From an uncultured Campylobacter sp. (lineage in GTDB: Bacteria; Campylobacterota; Campylobacteria; Campylobacterales; Campylobacteraceae), in assembly GCF_938039245.1 (NCBI RefSeq), contig NZ_CALHVN010000002.1, forward strand, positions 57,398 to 121,397: DNA of 64,000 bases, written 5' to 3'. Shown here in pieces: positions 25,339-33,659 of the stretch. Positions within the stretch are counted from its first letter, which is position 1; every line of letters begins with the position of its first letter. The translations under genes were made by a program, and so were the position numbers. Under the pieces are notes generated by a model, which searched no databases, had not been told where the DNA came from, and saw only the letters and a list, made by a program, of their open reading frames with translations.

Positions 25339-25378
25339 TTCGCCGATTTGCCGCACTCGGCGGTCGGCGAATTTTTTT
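25339..25378 (+). terminator. Intrinsic terminator of sodC
   Basis: TTCGCCGA (25339-25346) pairs with TCGGCGAA (25364-25371), with an inner GCCG/CGGC pairing, followed directly by seven T. Begins 7 bases after the sodC stop. Confidence 0.88.
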
Positions 25379-25763
25379 CTTACTCGGTCAAATTTAACGC
25401 GGCTTTAAATTTAGCGCCTCGTATATTTTTAAACCCGCATCTCGAAAATGCGAAATCTCAATAAATTTTCTAAAATATCCAAATTTGTCCGCGCGGTTTT
25501 GCAAACTAAATTTTAAAAACTATATCAAATTTGCCGCCGTTAAATGGAACTCAAATTTGCAAAATTTGTCTAAAACTCCAAAAATTGCCGAACTTGCCCG
25601 CAAAATTTACAAAATGCGCCGCAACTCAAGTTGTTAAATTTAACCCTGCTGGTCAAAATTTACTCGCCGTTTTATTAAATTTTAACCGCAGTAAAACAAA
25701 AAGCCGAATTTTATAAATTTTTAAATTTTTCGTAGTATGATTTTGCTATTTAAAGGGGCGAAA
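25379..25763. other. Intergenic gap, very AT-rich
   Basis: About 385 bases full of AAATTT and AAAATTT words and no credible gene. A 61-codon open frame here lacks a ribosome site and encodes a Lys/Cys-rich string without family character. TTTAAAGGGG at 25750-25759 is the ribosome site of the next gene. Confidence 0.4.
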
Positions 25764-26531
25764 ATGGACTTTGACTTCGGCGTTACGGCGTATTTGATAT
25801 TTTTCACGGCGGCCTTTGCGGCGGGTTTTGTAGATGCGATCGCGGGCGGCGGCGGACTGATCGCGCTGCCGACGATCATGGCGATGGGCGTGCCGCCTCA
25901 CATGGCGCTAGCGACGAACAAGCTTCAAGGTACTTTCGGTAGCTTTACTGCTGCGCTAAATTTCGCCCGAAAAGGGATGATAAATTTCCGCGAAGTGTTT
26001 ATCGGCATCGTTTTTACATTTATAGGCGCGTGCGTCGGCACGGTGCTTATACTGTTTTTGAGCGCCGAGTTTTTACGCGTTATTATCCCGTTTTGTTTGA
26101 TAGCGATTTTCATCTATACGCTTTTGATGCCAAAGGTCGGTGACGAGGATAGGGCCGCTCGTATGAATGCGCGAGCTTTTTACGTGATATTTGGCCTAAT
26201 TTTAGGCTTTTACGACGGATTTTTCGGGCCGGGAGCGGGCAGTTTTTGGACGTTTGCGATGGTTGCGCTCATCGGGCTAAATATGAAAAAAGCCGTCGCG
26301 CATACGAAAATCCTAAATTTTACCAGCAACATCGTCTCTCTTGCCGTCTTTATCGCAGGCGGACAGATACTTTGGGCGGTCGGGCTTTTGATGGGCGCGG
26401 GACAGGTTTTGGGCGCGTATTTCGGTTCAAATATGGTCATGAAAAAGGACGTTAAATTTGTTAGAATTGTGTTTCTAGCCGTCGTGGGCGCGACGATATT
26501 AAAGCTCGTTTACGATAGATTTTTCGCGTGA
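25764..26531 (+). CDS. TSUP (TauE/SafE) family membrane transporter
   Basis: Polytopic inner-membrane protein with about eight hydrophobic segments. The two family repeats start FAAGFVDAIAGGGGLIALPT and FYDGFFGPGAGSFWTFAMVAL, the second being the TSUP GFFGPGxG signature. Members move sulfite, sulfonates or other small sulfur/organic anions; substrate here is unknown. I start at ATG 25764, preceded by AAAGGGG; an ATG 27 bases upstream lacks a ribosome site. 255 aa. Confidence 0.88.
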   Translation: MDFDFGVTAYLIFFTAAFAAGFVDAIAGGGGLIALPTIMAMGVPPHMALATNKLQGTFGSFTAALNFARKGMINFREVFIGIVFTFIGACVGTVLILFLSAEFLRVIIPFCLIAIFIYTLLMPKVGDEDRAARMNARAFYVIFGLILGFYDGFFGPGAGSFWTFAMVALIGLNMKKAVAHTKILNFTSNIVSLAVFIAGGQILWAVGLLMGAGQVLGAYFGSNMVMKKDVKFVRIVFLAVVGATILKLVYDRFFA

Positions 26532-26678
26532 ACGCTGATTTTAAAAAACGACGTAGAAATTTGAGCTAAATTTGACAAAAAAGCTAAAATTCGGGCGAAA
26601 TTTGAGGTAATCTTAAAAAACTTTTAACGTTTATTTGGATAAAATTGCGTCTAAAATTTATAAATTCAAGGTTAATCT

Positions 26679-27389
26679 ATGCAAGAAAATTTGTTTTTAT
26701 TTACGGGTTGGATCGCTTCTTTTTTTACAGCTAACGACCATGTTATTCATGCGGTAAATTATGCGGGACATCTTGCTATTGTCGCTCTTATCGTAGTGCT
26801 TTTTGCTAAACTTGCTACAAAAAATATGCAGCTAGTGCCTCGCGGCTCTCAAAATTTGCTTGAGGCATATCTGGAGGGCGTCGTATCTATGGGTAAGGAC
26901 GTGCTAGGTAGCGAAGCGCTGTCTAGAAAATATCTGCCGCTAGTCGCCACTATCGGTTTGATCGTATTCGTGAGTAACATAATAGGCATAATACCTGGAT
27001 TTGAGGCTCCGACTTCGAGCCTAAATTTGACCCTTACTTTGGCGCTCGTTGTTTTTATATTTTACAACTTTGAGGGTATTAGACAAAACGGCATCATTAA
27101 GTATTTTGCGCACTTTATGGGACCGAACAAATGGCTAGCTCCGATAATGTTTATCGTTGAGGTCGTTTCGCATCTATCTCGCGTAGTATCGCTTTCTTTC
27201 AGGCTTTTTGGCAACATCAAGGGTGATGATTTGTTTCTTTTGGTCGTGCTTGCGCTAGCTCCTTGGGTAGCTCCGCTTCCTGCGTTTGTTTTGCTTACAT
27301 TTATGGCGTGCTTGCAGACATTTATCTTTATGATTCTTACTTACGTGTATCTTGCCGGCGCAATTTTGATCAGCCACGAGGAACACTAA
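26679..27389 (+). CDS. atpB: ATP synthase F0 subunit a
   Basis: Proton-channel subunit of F-type ATP synthase. 236 aa, five to six membrane helices. VVSLSFRLFGNIKGDDL contains the essential channel arginine; PGFEAPTSSLNLTLTLALVVF and the C-terminal FVLLTFMACLQTFIFMILTYVYLAGA are also typical. The gene stands apart from the other atp genes, which is usual in Campylobacter. Confidence 0.96.
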   Translation: MQENLFLFTGWIASFFTANDHVIHAVNYAGHLAIVALIVVLFAKLATKNMQLVPRGSQNLLEAYLEGVVSMGKDVLGSEALSRKYLPLVATIGLIVFVSNIIGIIPGFEAPTSSLNLTLTLALVVFIFYNFEGIRQNGIIKYFAHFMGPNKWLAPIMFIVEVVSHLSRVVSLSFRLFGNIKGDDLFLLVVLALAPWVAPLPAFVLLTFMACLQTFIFMILTYVYLAGAILISHEEH

Positions 27390-27402
27390 AATTTAAATTT
27401 AC

Positions 27403-27454
27403 GCGTCCGCTAGCTAAAATACGCTAAAAACCGGCGGGCGCAACCCTTTCTTTT
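27403..27454 (+). terminator. Possible terminator of atpB
   Basis: GCGTCCGC (27403-27410) can pair with GCGGGCGC (27434-27441) with one G-T pair, across a 23-base loop, followed by a T-rich tail (TTTCTTTTT) after a few bases. It lies 14 bases after the atpB stop. The long loop and delayed T-run lower confidence. Confidence 0.45.
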
Positions 27455-27515
27455 TATCTAACTTAAATAAAAATCCTGCTAAAATAAGCCCTAAATTTTA
27501 AATAAAAGGCAAATT

Positions 27516-28937
27516 ATGTTTGAAGTCGTTATCGGGCTAGAGGTTCATACTCAGCTTAATACAAAAACCAAGATTTTCTGCTCTTGCTCCACGAGCTTCG
27601 GCGATGAGGCAAATACTCACGTTTGTCCGACCTGTCTGGCGCTACCGGGTGCTTTACCGGTATTAAATAAAGAAGCCGTAAGAAAGGCGATAAGCTTTGG
27701 CGCGGCGGTAAATGCAACCATAAATAAACGCTCGGTTTTTAACCGTAAAAACTACTTTTATCCGGACCTTCCAAAGGCTTATCAAATTTCGCAGTTTGAG
27801 ATACCGATAGTAGAAAAAGGCGAGCTTTTTATCGACGTAAACGGCGAGAAAAAGCGCATCGGCATCACACGTGCGCACCTTGAAGAAGACGCGGGCAAAA
27901 ATATCCACGAGAGCGGACAGAGTCTAGTCGATCTAAACCGCGCCGGCACGCCTCTGCTTGAGATCGTGAGCGAGCCTGATCTGCGCAGCTCCGACGAGGC
28001 GGTCGCGTATCTAAAAAAACTGCACTCGATTTTGAGGTTTTTAAACATCAGCGACGCTAATATGCAAGAGGGAAGCTTTCGCTGCGACGCCAACGTCAGC
28101 ATCCGCCCAAAAGGCGACAGCAAGCTTTATACGCGCGTCGAGATTAAAAATTTAAACTCGTTTAGATTTATCCAAAAGGCGATCGATTACGAGGTCGAGC
28201 GTCAAAGCGCGGCGTGGGAAGACGGCAAATACGATGAGGAAGTTTATCAAGAGACCCGCCTTTTTGATACCGTAAATTTGGTCACGCGCTCAATGCGAGG
28301 CAAGGAAGATAGCGCCGAGTATAGATATTTCCCCGATCCTGATCTGCTACCAGTCGAGATCCCTAGGGAGATGTATAACGAAGCGATCAAAATTCCCGAG
28401 CTTGCCGAGCAAAAGGTCGCTAGATACGAGCGCGAGCTTGGCGTGAAAGAGGACGACGCGCTGATTTTAACTAGTAGCGTGGAGACGGCGAGGTATTTTG
28501 AAGAGCTAATCGCCGCTAATATCTCGCCTAAGCTTGCCGTAACGTGGCTCATCGTCGAGCTTTTGGGTCGTCTAAAAAACGGCGCTACGATCGAGACTTC
28601 ACCCGTAAATTCGGCTAAGATGATAGAGCTTTTGCGCCGCATCGAAGACGGCACGATAAGCGCCAAGGCGGCAAAAGAGGTGCTTGACTATCTTATGGAA
28701 AACGAGGGTAGCGTAGACGCCGTCATCGAAAAATTGGGATTAAAGCAGGTCAGCGACGACTCGGCCATCATAGCGATAATAGATCAAATTTTAAGCACGA
28801 ACGCCGACAAGGTTGCCGAGTATAAAAGCGGCAAGGACAAGCTTTTTGGATTTTTCGTCGGACAAACGATGAAGGAAGGCAAAGGCGCGTTTAATCCCGC
28901 AAAAGTAAATGAGCTTTTGAAGACTAAGTTAGGATAA
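27516..28937 (+). CDS. gatB: Asp-tRNA(Asn)/Glu-tRNA(Gln) amidotransferase subunit B
   Basis: tRNA-binding kinase-like subunit of GatCAB, which converts misacylated Glu-tRNA(Gln) to Gln-tRNA. VIGLEVHTQLNTKTKIFCSC and HVCPTCLALPGALPVLN carry the Zn-binding cysteines; LEEDAGKN and DLNRAGTPLLEIVSEPD are family blocks; the C-terminal YqeY-like domain ends AFNPAKVNELL. 473 aa, full length. No gatA or gatC nearby. Confidence 0.97.
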   Translation: MFEVVIGLEVHTQLNTKTKIFCSCSTSFGDEANTHVCPTCLALPGALPVLNKEAVRKAISFGAAVNATINKRSVFNRKNYFYPDLPKAYQISQFEIPIVEKGELFIDVNGEKKRIGITRAHLEEDAGKNIHESGQSLVDLNRAGTPLLEIVSEPDLRSSDEAVAYLKKLHSILRFLNISDANMQEGSFRCDANVSIRPKGDSKLYTRVEIKNLNSFRFIQKAIDYEVERQSAAWEDGKYDEEVYQETRLFDTVNLVTRSMRGKEDSAEYRYFPDPDLLPVEIPREMYNEAIKIPELAEQKVARYERELGVKEDDALILTSSVETARYFEELIAANISPKLAVTWLIVELLGRLKNGATIETSPVNSAKMIELLRRIEDGTISAKAAKEVLDYLMENEGSVDAVIEKLGLKQVSDDSAIIAIIDQILSTNADKVAEYKSGKDKLFGFFVGQTMKEGKGAFNPAKVNELLKTKLG

Positions 28938-29506
28938 ATTTGGTTCTATTTCGTCATTTCGGCGCTTAAATTTTGTTTTTTCCGACGTGACCGTTTTGCG
29001 CCAAATTTGACCTAAACAAGCTTTCAGAATTAAATTTTGCTTATTTTTGGTTAAATTTATAGGTTTTGCAGGAGCCAGAAAGGTTAAATCTGACAAAAAC
29101 GGATCAAATTTGTCCCTCAAATTTATCCTTGCGCGGTTTTAAAACCCAAGTACGGCGCCGCAAAGCTGCCTGAGTCGATAAAAACGTAAATATTAAGTGC
29201 GTTTTATTTTGCATAAAATCGGCACCGACAAAATTTGAACTCTTAAACCGAGTTTAAATTTCACAAGCTTTGCAAGGCTGCGAGCAGCGTGAATAAATAG
29301 GGTAAATTTGGCATTTTAGTAGTTAAATTTGCTTTGCGATAGTTTTAAATTTTGACTTTCTTTAACGTCGGTAGCGATAAATTTAAAACGTTTTCGGCGA
29401 GCATGGGATTAATTTTTACAAAAAAGTTAGCGATAAATTTCGCTAAAAGCGAAGTAAGCCGAGCAAATTTAGCTAAAATAAACGTAAATCACAAAAAAGA
29501 GAAAAA
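28938..29506. other. Intergenic gap, no supported gene
   Basis: About 570 AT-rich bases. A 63-codon minus-strand open frame overlaps the gatB end but lacks a ribosome site and a plausible protein. No RNA gene seen. The last 20 bases hold AAAAAAGAGAAAA, a weak ribosome site for gpsA. Confidence 0.4.
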
Positions 29507-30397
29507 ATGAAAATAGCCATCATCGGAGCAGGGAAGTGGGGTAGCGCGCTCTTTCATGCGCTTTCGCAAAAAAACGACTGCGTCATCAGCTCTCGCAGAC
29601 AGCTTGAAGGCGCGCATTTCGTGGACCTAGAGGAGGCGCTAAAGCGCGATCTGCTAGTCGTTGCCATACCTTCTCAGTCTGTTAGCGGCTGGCTAAAAGA
29701 GCATTTTAAAAACTTTGGACAAAAAATTTTAGTCGCCTCAAAAGGCATCGAAACTTCAAGCCTTCGTTTTTTAGACGAGATTTACGAACAGCACGTAGAT
29801 GCGGCAAATTTAGCCTTTTTGTCGGGCCCGAGTTTTGCTAAAGAGATACAAAACGACCTTCCATGCGCGCTAGTTATAAATTCCAAAAACGAAGCCCTTG
29901 CTCGCGAGATTTCAGCGCTTTTTCCGCGAAATATCAAAGCATACGCCAGTAGCGACGTTATCGGCGCCGAGATCGCAGGTGCCTATAAAAACGTCATCGC
30001 TATTGCGGGCGGTATCTGTGACGGACTAGGGCTTGGCAACAGCGCTAGAGCTAGCCTCATCTCGCGTGGGCTTGTCGAGATGGCGAGGTTTGGCGAGTAT
30101 TTCGGCGCGCAGCAGCAGACCTTTTTGGGGCTTAGCGGGGCGGGCGATCTCTTTCTCACGGCTTCATCTGTACTCTCGCGCAACTACCGCGTGGGCTTGG
30201 GGCTTGCTAAAAACGAGAGCCTTAACAAAATCCTAAACGATCTAGGCGAGGTCGCAGAGGGCGTAGACACCTCCTACGCGATAGAAAAGATTGCCGCTAG
30301 CAAGGGCATCTATACGCCGATAGTAAACGAGGTCGCGGCAATGCTGCGCGGCAAAGACGTGCAGGAGAGCTTAAAAGATCTGCTTAGCAAAAAGTAA
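29507..30397 (+). CDS. gpsA: Glycerol-3-phosphate dehydrogenase [NAD(P)+]
   Basis: Reduces dihydroxyacetone phosphate to sn-glycerol-3-phosphate for phospholipid synthesis. IIGAGKWGSALFHAL is the dinucleotide-binding motif; LSGPSFAKEI, GAYKNVIAIAGGICDGLGLGNSARASLISRG (with the catalytic Lys in AYKN) and GLSGAGDLFLTASS are the family motifs. 296 aa, full length. Stands alone between two gene-poor gaps. Confidence 0.97.
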   Translation: MKIAIIGAGKWGSALFHALSQKNDCVISSRRQLEGAHFVDLEEALKRDLLVVAIPSQSVSGWLKEHFKNFGQKILVASKGIETSSLRFLDEIYEQHVDAANLAFLSGPSFAKEIQNDLPCALVINSKNEALAREISALFPRNIKAYASSDVIGAEIAGAYKNVIAIAGGICDGLGLGNSARASLISRGLVEMARFGEYFGAQQQTFLGLSGAGDLFLTASSVLSRNYRVGLGLAKNESLNKILNDLGEVAEGVDTSYAIEKIAASKGIYTPIVNEVAAMLRGKDVQESLKDLLSKK

Positions 30398-31573
30398 GAT
30401 TTAGGCTTACTCGTTTTTCGTTAAAATCCGGGATGCAGTTTTTGGCGTTTGCATCCATGGCTAAACCGGCGCAAAGAGTGCGGGCATGTAAAACGTGCTT
30501 AGCGGTAAATGAAGTTTTAGAACTTTTTTGGCGGCAGCATGCCGCATTGCCCGTTAGTTTGCGATATCTACGGTGCAAAATCCGTATAAAAGCTACATTA
30601 GATAAATAAAATTTCGTTGCTAAATTTAAAAATCATCCGTTTACTAAGCCTGAGTAAAAGCAAAATACGGCGCAAAAATATACGCATAATCCACGGTAAA
30701 TCTCAAAGCAAATTTAGAAAATCTTAAATTATTTGTCGCAAGAAAGGTATTAAGCTCATAAATTTAAATTTTAGCTTTATAAAAACTGCCCTCATTATCA
30801 CTTAATTTACTCTAAAGATACGATGCGGGCCGTAGGAGGGCTTTAGGGCAGGCGGCTAAATATGAGCAAACCTTGTTTATAAAAGCTAAGACCAATGGAT
30901 TTTAAATATACTTTCACAAAAGGCTTGCGTAAAGACGGCGAAGCTAAACCGTTATAGAGCAAAAGCGCCGTAAAAACCGTACTATTTCGCCTAAATTTTG
31001 CGCGTTATCCATAAAAATTAAAGGCTGCCGCAATCACCGCAAGTGCCGTAAAAATATAGTTGTCTAGCTGTTTTAAGAGCGCATAAATAGTACAAAACGG
31101 CCTAGTGCATATTTTTGATGCGGCGATACGGTGCGTTTAGGGAAAATTTAGTAGACTGCTTGCAAGAAGCCGTAGTTGTTTTTAGCTTTGCCACATTGCG
31201 GGACAGGATGATAAGCGCGCCGTAGCCATTAGCTCTGGCACAAAGGAATCAAGCCAGTAAAATCGCACGGCTTAGCGGAATTTGCCAAGCTTGCGTTTGA
31301 GTTGGCTAGCTTGCCTAGTTTGCGGTTAGGGCTTTGGGCTTAGCGATATTTGGAGCAAGAATCGGGAGAAAATTACCGCGCCTTTGCTTTGGGCAAACGG
31401 CAACCAAAAATACGGCAAAAACGTTGCGCTCTAGTTTGACTGATGGGTCTAAAACTAAGGCAAGTTTTAAGATAAGCCTAAATTTAGCGTTTGCGGCAGA
31501 AAAATTTGTGCCGAATTTAGCCAAATTTTATCATACAAATTCGTCGCTAAATTTAAGTTTTTAATACTTAAAT
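30398..31573. other. Long gene-free gap (1.2 kb)
   Basis: No frame of either strand has a convincing start, ribosome site and protein-like composition; the longest open frames (about 76 codons) are basic, low-information strings. CTGCCCT (30786-30792) and AGGGCAG (30845-30851) could pair over a 52-base loop. Words such as TACGGCAAAA and CGGTAAA recur here and in the 48469-49401 gap. It may be decayed coding DNA or hold an unrecognised RNA. Confidence 0.4.
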
Positions 31574-32458
31574 CTACGAGATAACCTCAAGCGTTCTAAT
31601 GCCGTCTTTAAGCGTCGCGATATCGCTATTTTGACCTTTTAGTAGGCTGGTAAAGGCATTTAGCTCGCCGCTTAGCGCTTCGCTTTTTTTGACGAAGCAG
31701 CTTTTTTGCGAAAAAGAGTTTGCGTCTAAATTTGCATAAAATTTAAGCTCCTGCGAGATCAAATCTGCCTCGAAAACTCCGTCCTCGCAGACGACTTCGA
31801 TGGTTCGCTTTTTAAACGGCGATAGCCACGAAACTCTAGCGCAGGCCGTAGCGCCGCCGCTAAGCTCGAAGCTTAAATTTGCGCTATCCTCGCAGCTAGC
31901 GTGGATGCGGCGGGATTTTAGGATATGCGAGCTCAAAATCTCCTCGTCGCTAATAAATCTAATCAAATCTATATCGTGTACGGCAAGGTCGGCTAGCACG
32001 CCCACGTCGCCGATACGAGTCGGAAACGGCGAAATCCTGGTCATGTGAATCTCGTAAATTCGCCTTTGGACTAGTTCGTTTTTTAGCGCGCAGACTGCGG
32101 GGTTAAATCTCTCTACATGTCCGACTGCCGCTTTTATGCCTAGCTTTTTAGCCGCGTCTGCTATCTCGCGCGCTTGCGGGACGCTAGAGGCTAAGGGCTT
32201 TTCTATGAGTAAATTTACGCCTTTTTGCGCGCATTTTATCGCGGCGTCTTTGTGCGCGAAAGTGGGCGTCGCGATGACGGCGGCGTCCAAATCCTCACTC
32301 TCTAGCATCCTATCTAAGTCGCCGTAATGCTTGCAGCAAAAATCCCCGCCGGCAAATGGATCGCACGTAGCGACTAGCTTTGCGTCCGCTACGTTTTGCA
32401 AGGCTCGGGCGTGATTTTTACCCATTACGCCAAGGCCGATAACGGCAAATTTAAGCAT
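31574..32458 (-). CDS. gnnA: Gfo/Idh/MocA oxidoreductase, GnnA-like UDP-sugar 3-dehydrogenase
   Basis: NAD(P)-dependent sugar dehydrogenase, 294 aa. AVIGLGVMGKNHARAL is the Rossmann motif, LIEKPLA the catalytic-lysine motif and AVHDIDLIRFI the second-domain motif. It overlaps the upstream aminotransferase gene by 8 bases. Such a pair converts UDP-GlcNAc to its 3-amino derivative (GnnA then GnnB) for amide-linked lipid A in Campylobacter. Other UDP-sugar routes with the same enzyme pair are possible, so the symbol is an inference from pairing and organism. Confidence 0.75.
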   Translation of the reverse strand: MLKFAVIGLGVMGKNHARALQNVADAKLVATCDPFAGGDFCCKHYGDLDRMLESEDLDAAVIATPTFAHKDAAIKCAQKGVNLLIEKPLASSVPQAREIADAAKKLGIKAAVGHVERFNPAVCALKNELVQRRIYEIHMTRISPFPTRIGDVGVLADLAVHDIDLIRFISDEEILSSHILKSRRIHASCEDSANLSFELSGGATACARVSWLSPFKKRTIEVVCEDGVFEADLISQELKFYANLDANSFSQKSCFVKKSEALSGELNAFTSLLKGQNSDIATLKDGIRTLEVIS

Positions 32459-33539
32459 TATTTATAACCTCTATCACGTAGTCTTGCTCTTGCTCGCTCA
32501 AAAACGCCGACATCGGCAGCGCCATGATATCTTCGCTCACGCGCTCGCTAACGGCAAAATCGCCTTTTTTATAGCCAAGATCCTTAAAAACCTCTTGTAA
32601 ATGTAACGGTAGCGGGTAATAAACTCCCGTCGGCACGCCTTTTTGCGCGCAGATTTCTAGCATCCTAGCTCTATCTTTTACGCGGATGCAGTACTGAGCC
32701 CAGACGCTCGTATTTCCGCGCTCTACAAAGGGCGTTACGACGTTTTTTAGGTTTTGGCCGTATCGTTCGGCGATCTCTTGGCGGCGCGCGATTTCGTCGT
32801 CGAAGTATTTTAGCTTTACGTTTAAAACGCCCGCTTGGATGGCGTCTAGCCTGCCGTTTATGCCGATAGCGCTATGGAAATACCGCTCTTTTGAGCCATG
32901 ATTTAGTAAAATTTTTATCTTTTGCGCTAGCTCGTCGTCGCTCGTAAATATCGCTCCGCCGTCGCCGTAGCAGCCAAGCGGTTTAGCTGGGAAAAACGAA
33001 GTCGTGGCTAGCTTTGAGAGGCTGCACGACCTTGCGCCATCTTGCGTCGCGCCAAAGCTTTGCGCCGCGTCCTCGATGACGGTTAGGCCGTGTTTTGCGG
33101 CGATTTGGTTGATGCGTTTCATATCGGCGATTTGACCAAAAAGCGAGACGGGCATTATAGCTTTGGTTTTTGGCGTGATTGCGGCTTGGATTAGGCTTGG
33201 GTCAATGTTGTAGGTTTTTTCATCTATATCGACGAACACGGGCTTAGCTCCCGTTAAAGCTATCATCTCGGCGGTCGCAAAAAAGGTAAAAGGAGACGTG
33301 ATGACCTCGTCGCCGCGCCCGATACCAAGAGCTAAAAGCGAGACAAATATCGCGCTAGAGCCGTTGCTGCAGGCTATGGTGTGCTTTGCGCCGCTAAAGC
33401 GAGCTAAATTTTCCTCTAGCAGCGCGACCTTTTGGCCGCCGATATACGCGCTAGAATCTAGCGTCTGCGCGATTTGCTCGTCGATTTCGTTTTTGTATTT
33501 TCGGTATTGTCCTTGCAAATCTATAAAATTTATTTTCAT
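32451..33539 (-). CDS. gnnB: DegT/DnrJ/EryC1 aminotransferase, GnnB-like
   Basis: PLP-dependent sugar-nucleotide aminotransferase, 362 aa. NFIDLQGQYRKYKNEIDEQI, GGQKVALLEENLARFSGAKH, VIEDAAQSFGA (with the PLP-stacking Asp) and FFPAKPLGCYGDGGAIF (with the Schiff-base Lys) are typical. First gene of a two-gene minus-strand unit with the dehydrogenase. Predicted to transaminate UDP-3-keto-GlcNAc using glutamate, which would supply the diamino sugar of lipid A. A role in another glycan is the alternative. Confidence 0.78.
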   Translation of the reverse strand: MKINFIDLQGQYRKYKNEIDEQIAQTLDSSAYIGGQKVALLEENLARFSGAKHTIACSNGSSAIFVSLLALGIGRGDEVITSPFTFFATAEMIALTGAKPVFVDIDEKTYNIDPSLIQAAITPKTKAIMPVSLFGQIADMKRINQIAAKHGLTVIEDAAQSFGATQDGARSCSLSKLATTSFFPAKPLGCYGDGGAIFTSDDELAQKIKILLNHGSKERYFHSAIGINGRLDAIQAGVLNVKLKYFDDEIARRQEIAERYGQNLKNVVTPFVERGNTSVWAQYCIRVKDRARMLEICAQKGVPTGVYYPLPLHLQEVFKDLGYKKGDFAVSERVSEDIMALPMSAFLSEQEQDYVIEVINNA

Positions 33540-33659
33540 TTATTTTCCTTGATTTAAGATTAAAAATTATACTACTAAATTTATTAAATTTATCAAAATA
33601 CTCGTATTTTAGGGCTTTTTGGGCTTAAATTTAGGCAAAAGCCCGCAGCAAAAACGAGT

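Noticed and set aside
25531..25716. 61-codon frame between sodC and the TSUP gene
   Set aside because: Product of AAATTT-rich DNA, no ribosome site, no family character.
28929..29120. 63-codon minus-strand frame after gatB
   Set aside because: Overlaps the gatB end, no ribosome site, low-complexity protein.
31315..31564. Overlapping ~70-codon frames on both strands in the gap before the GnnA-like gene
   Set aside because: They mirror each other, which is typical of non-coding DNA without stops; neither has a ribosome site.
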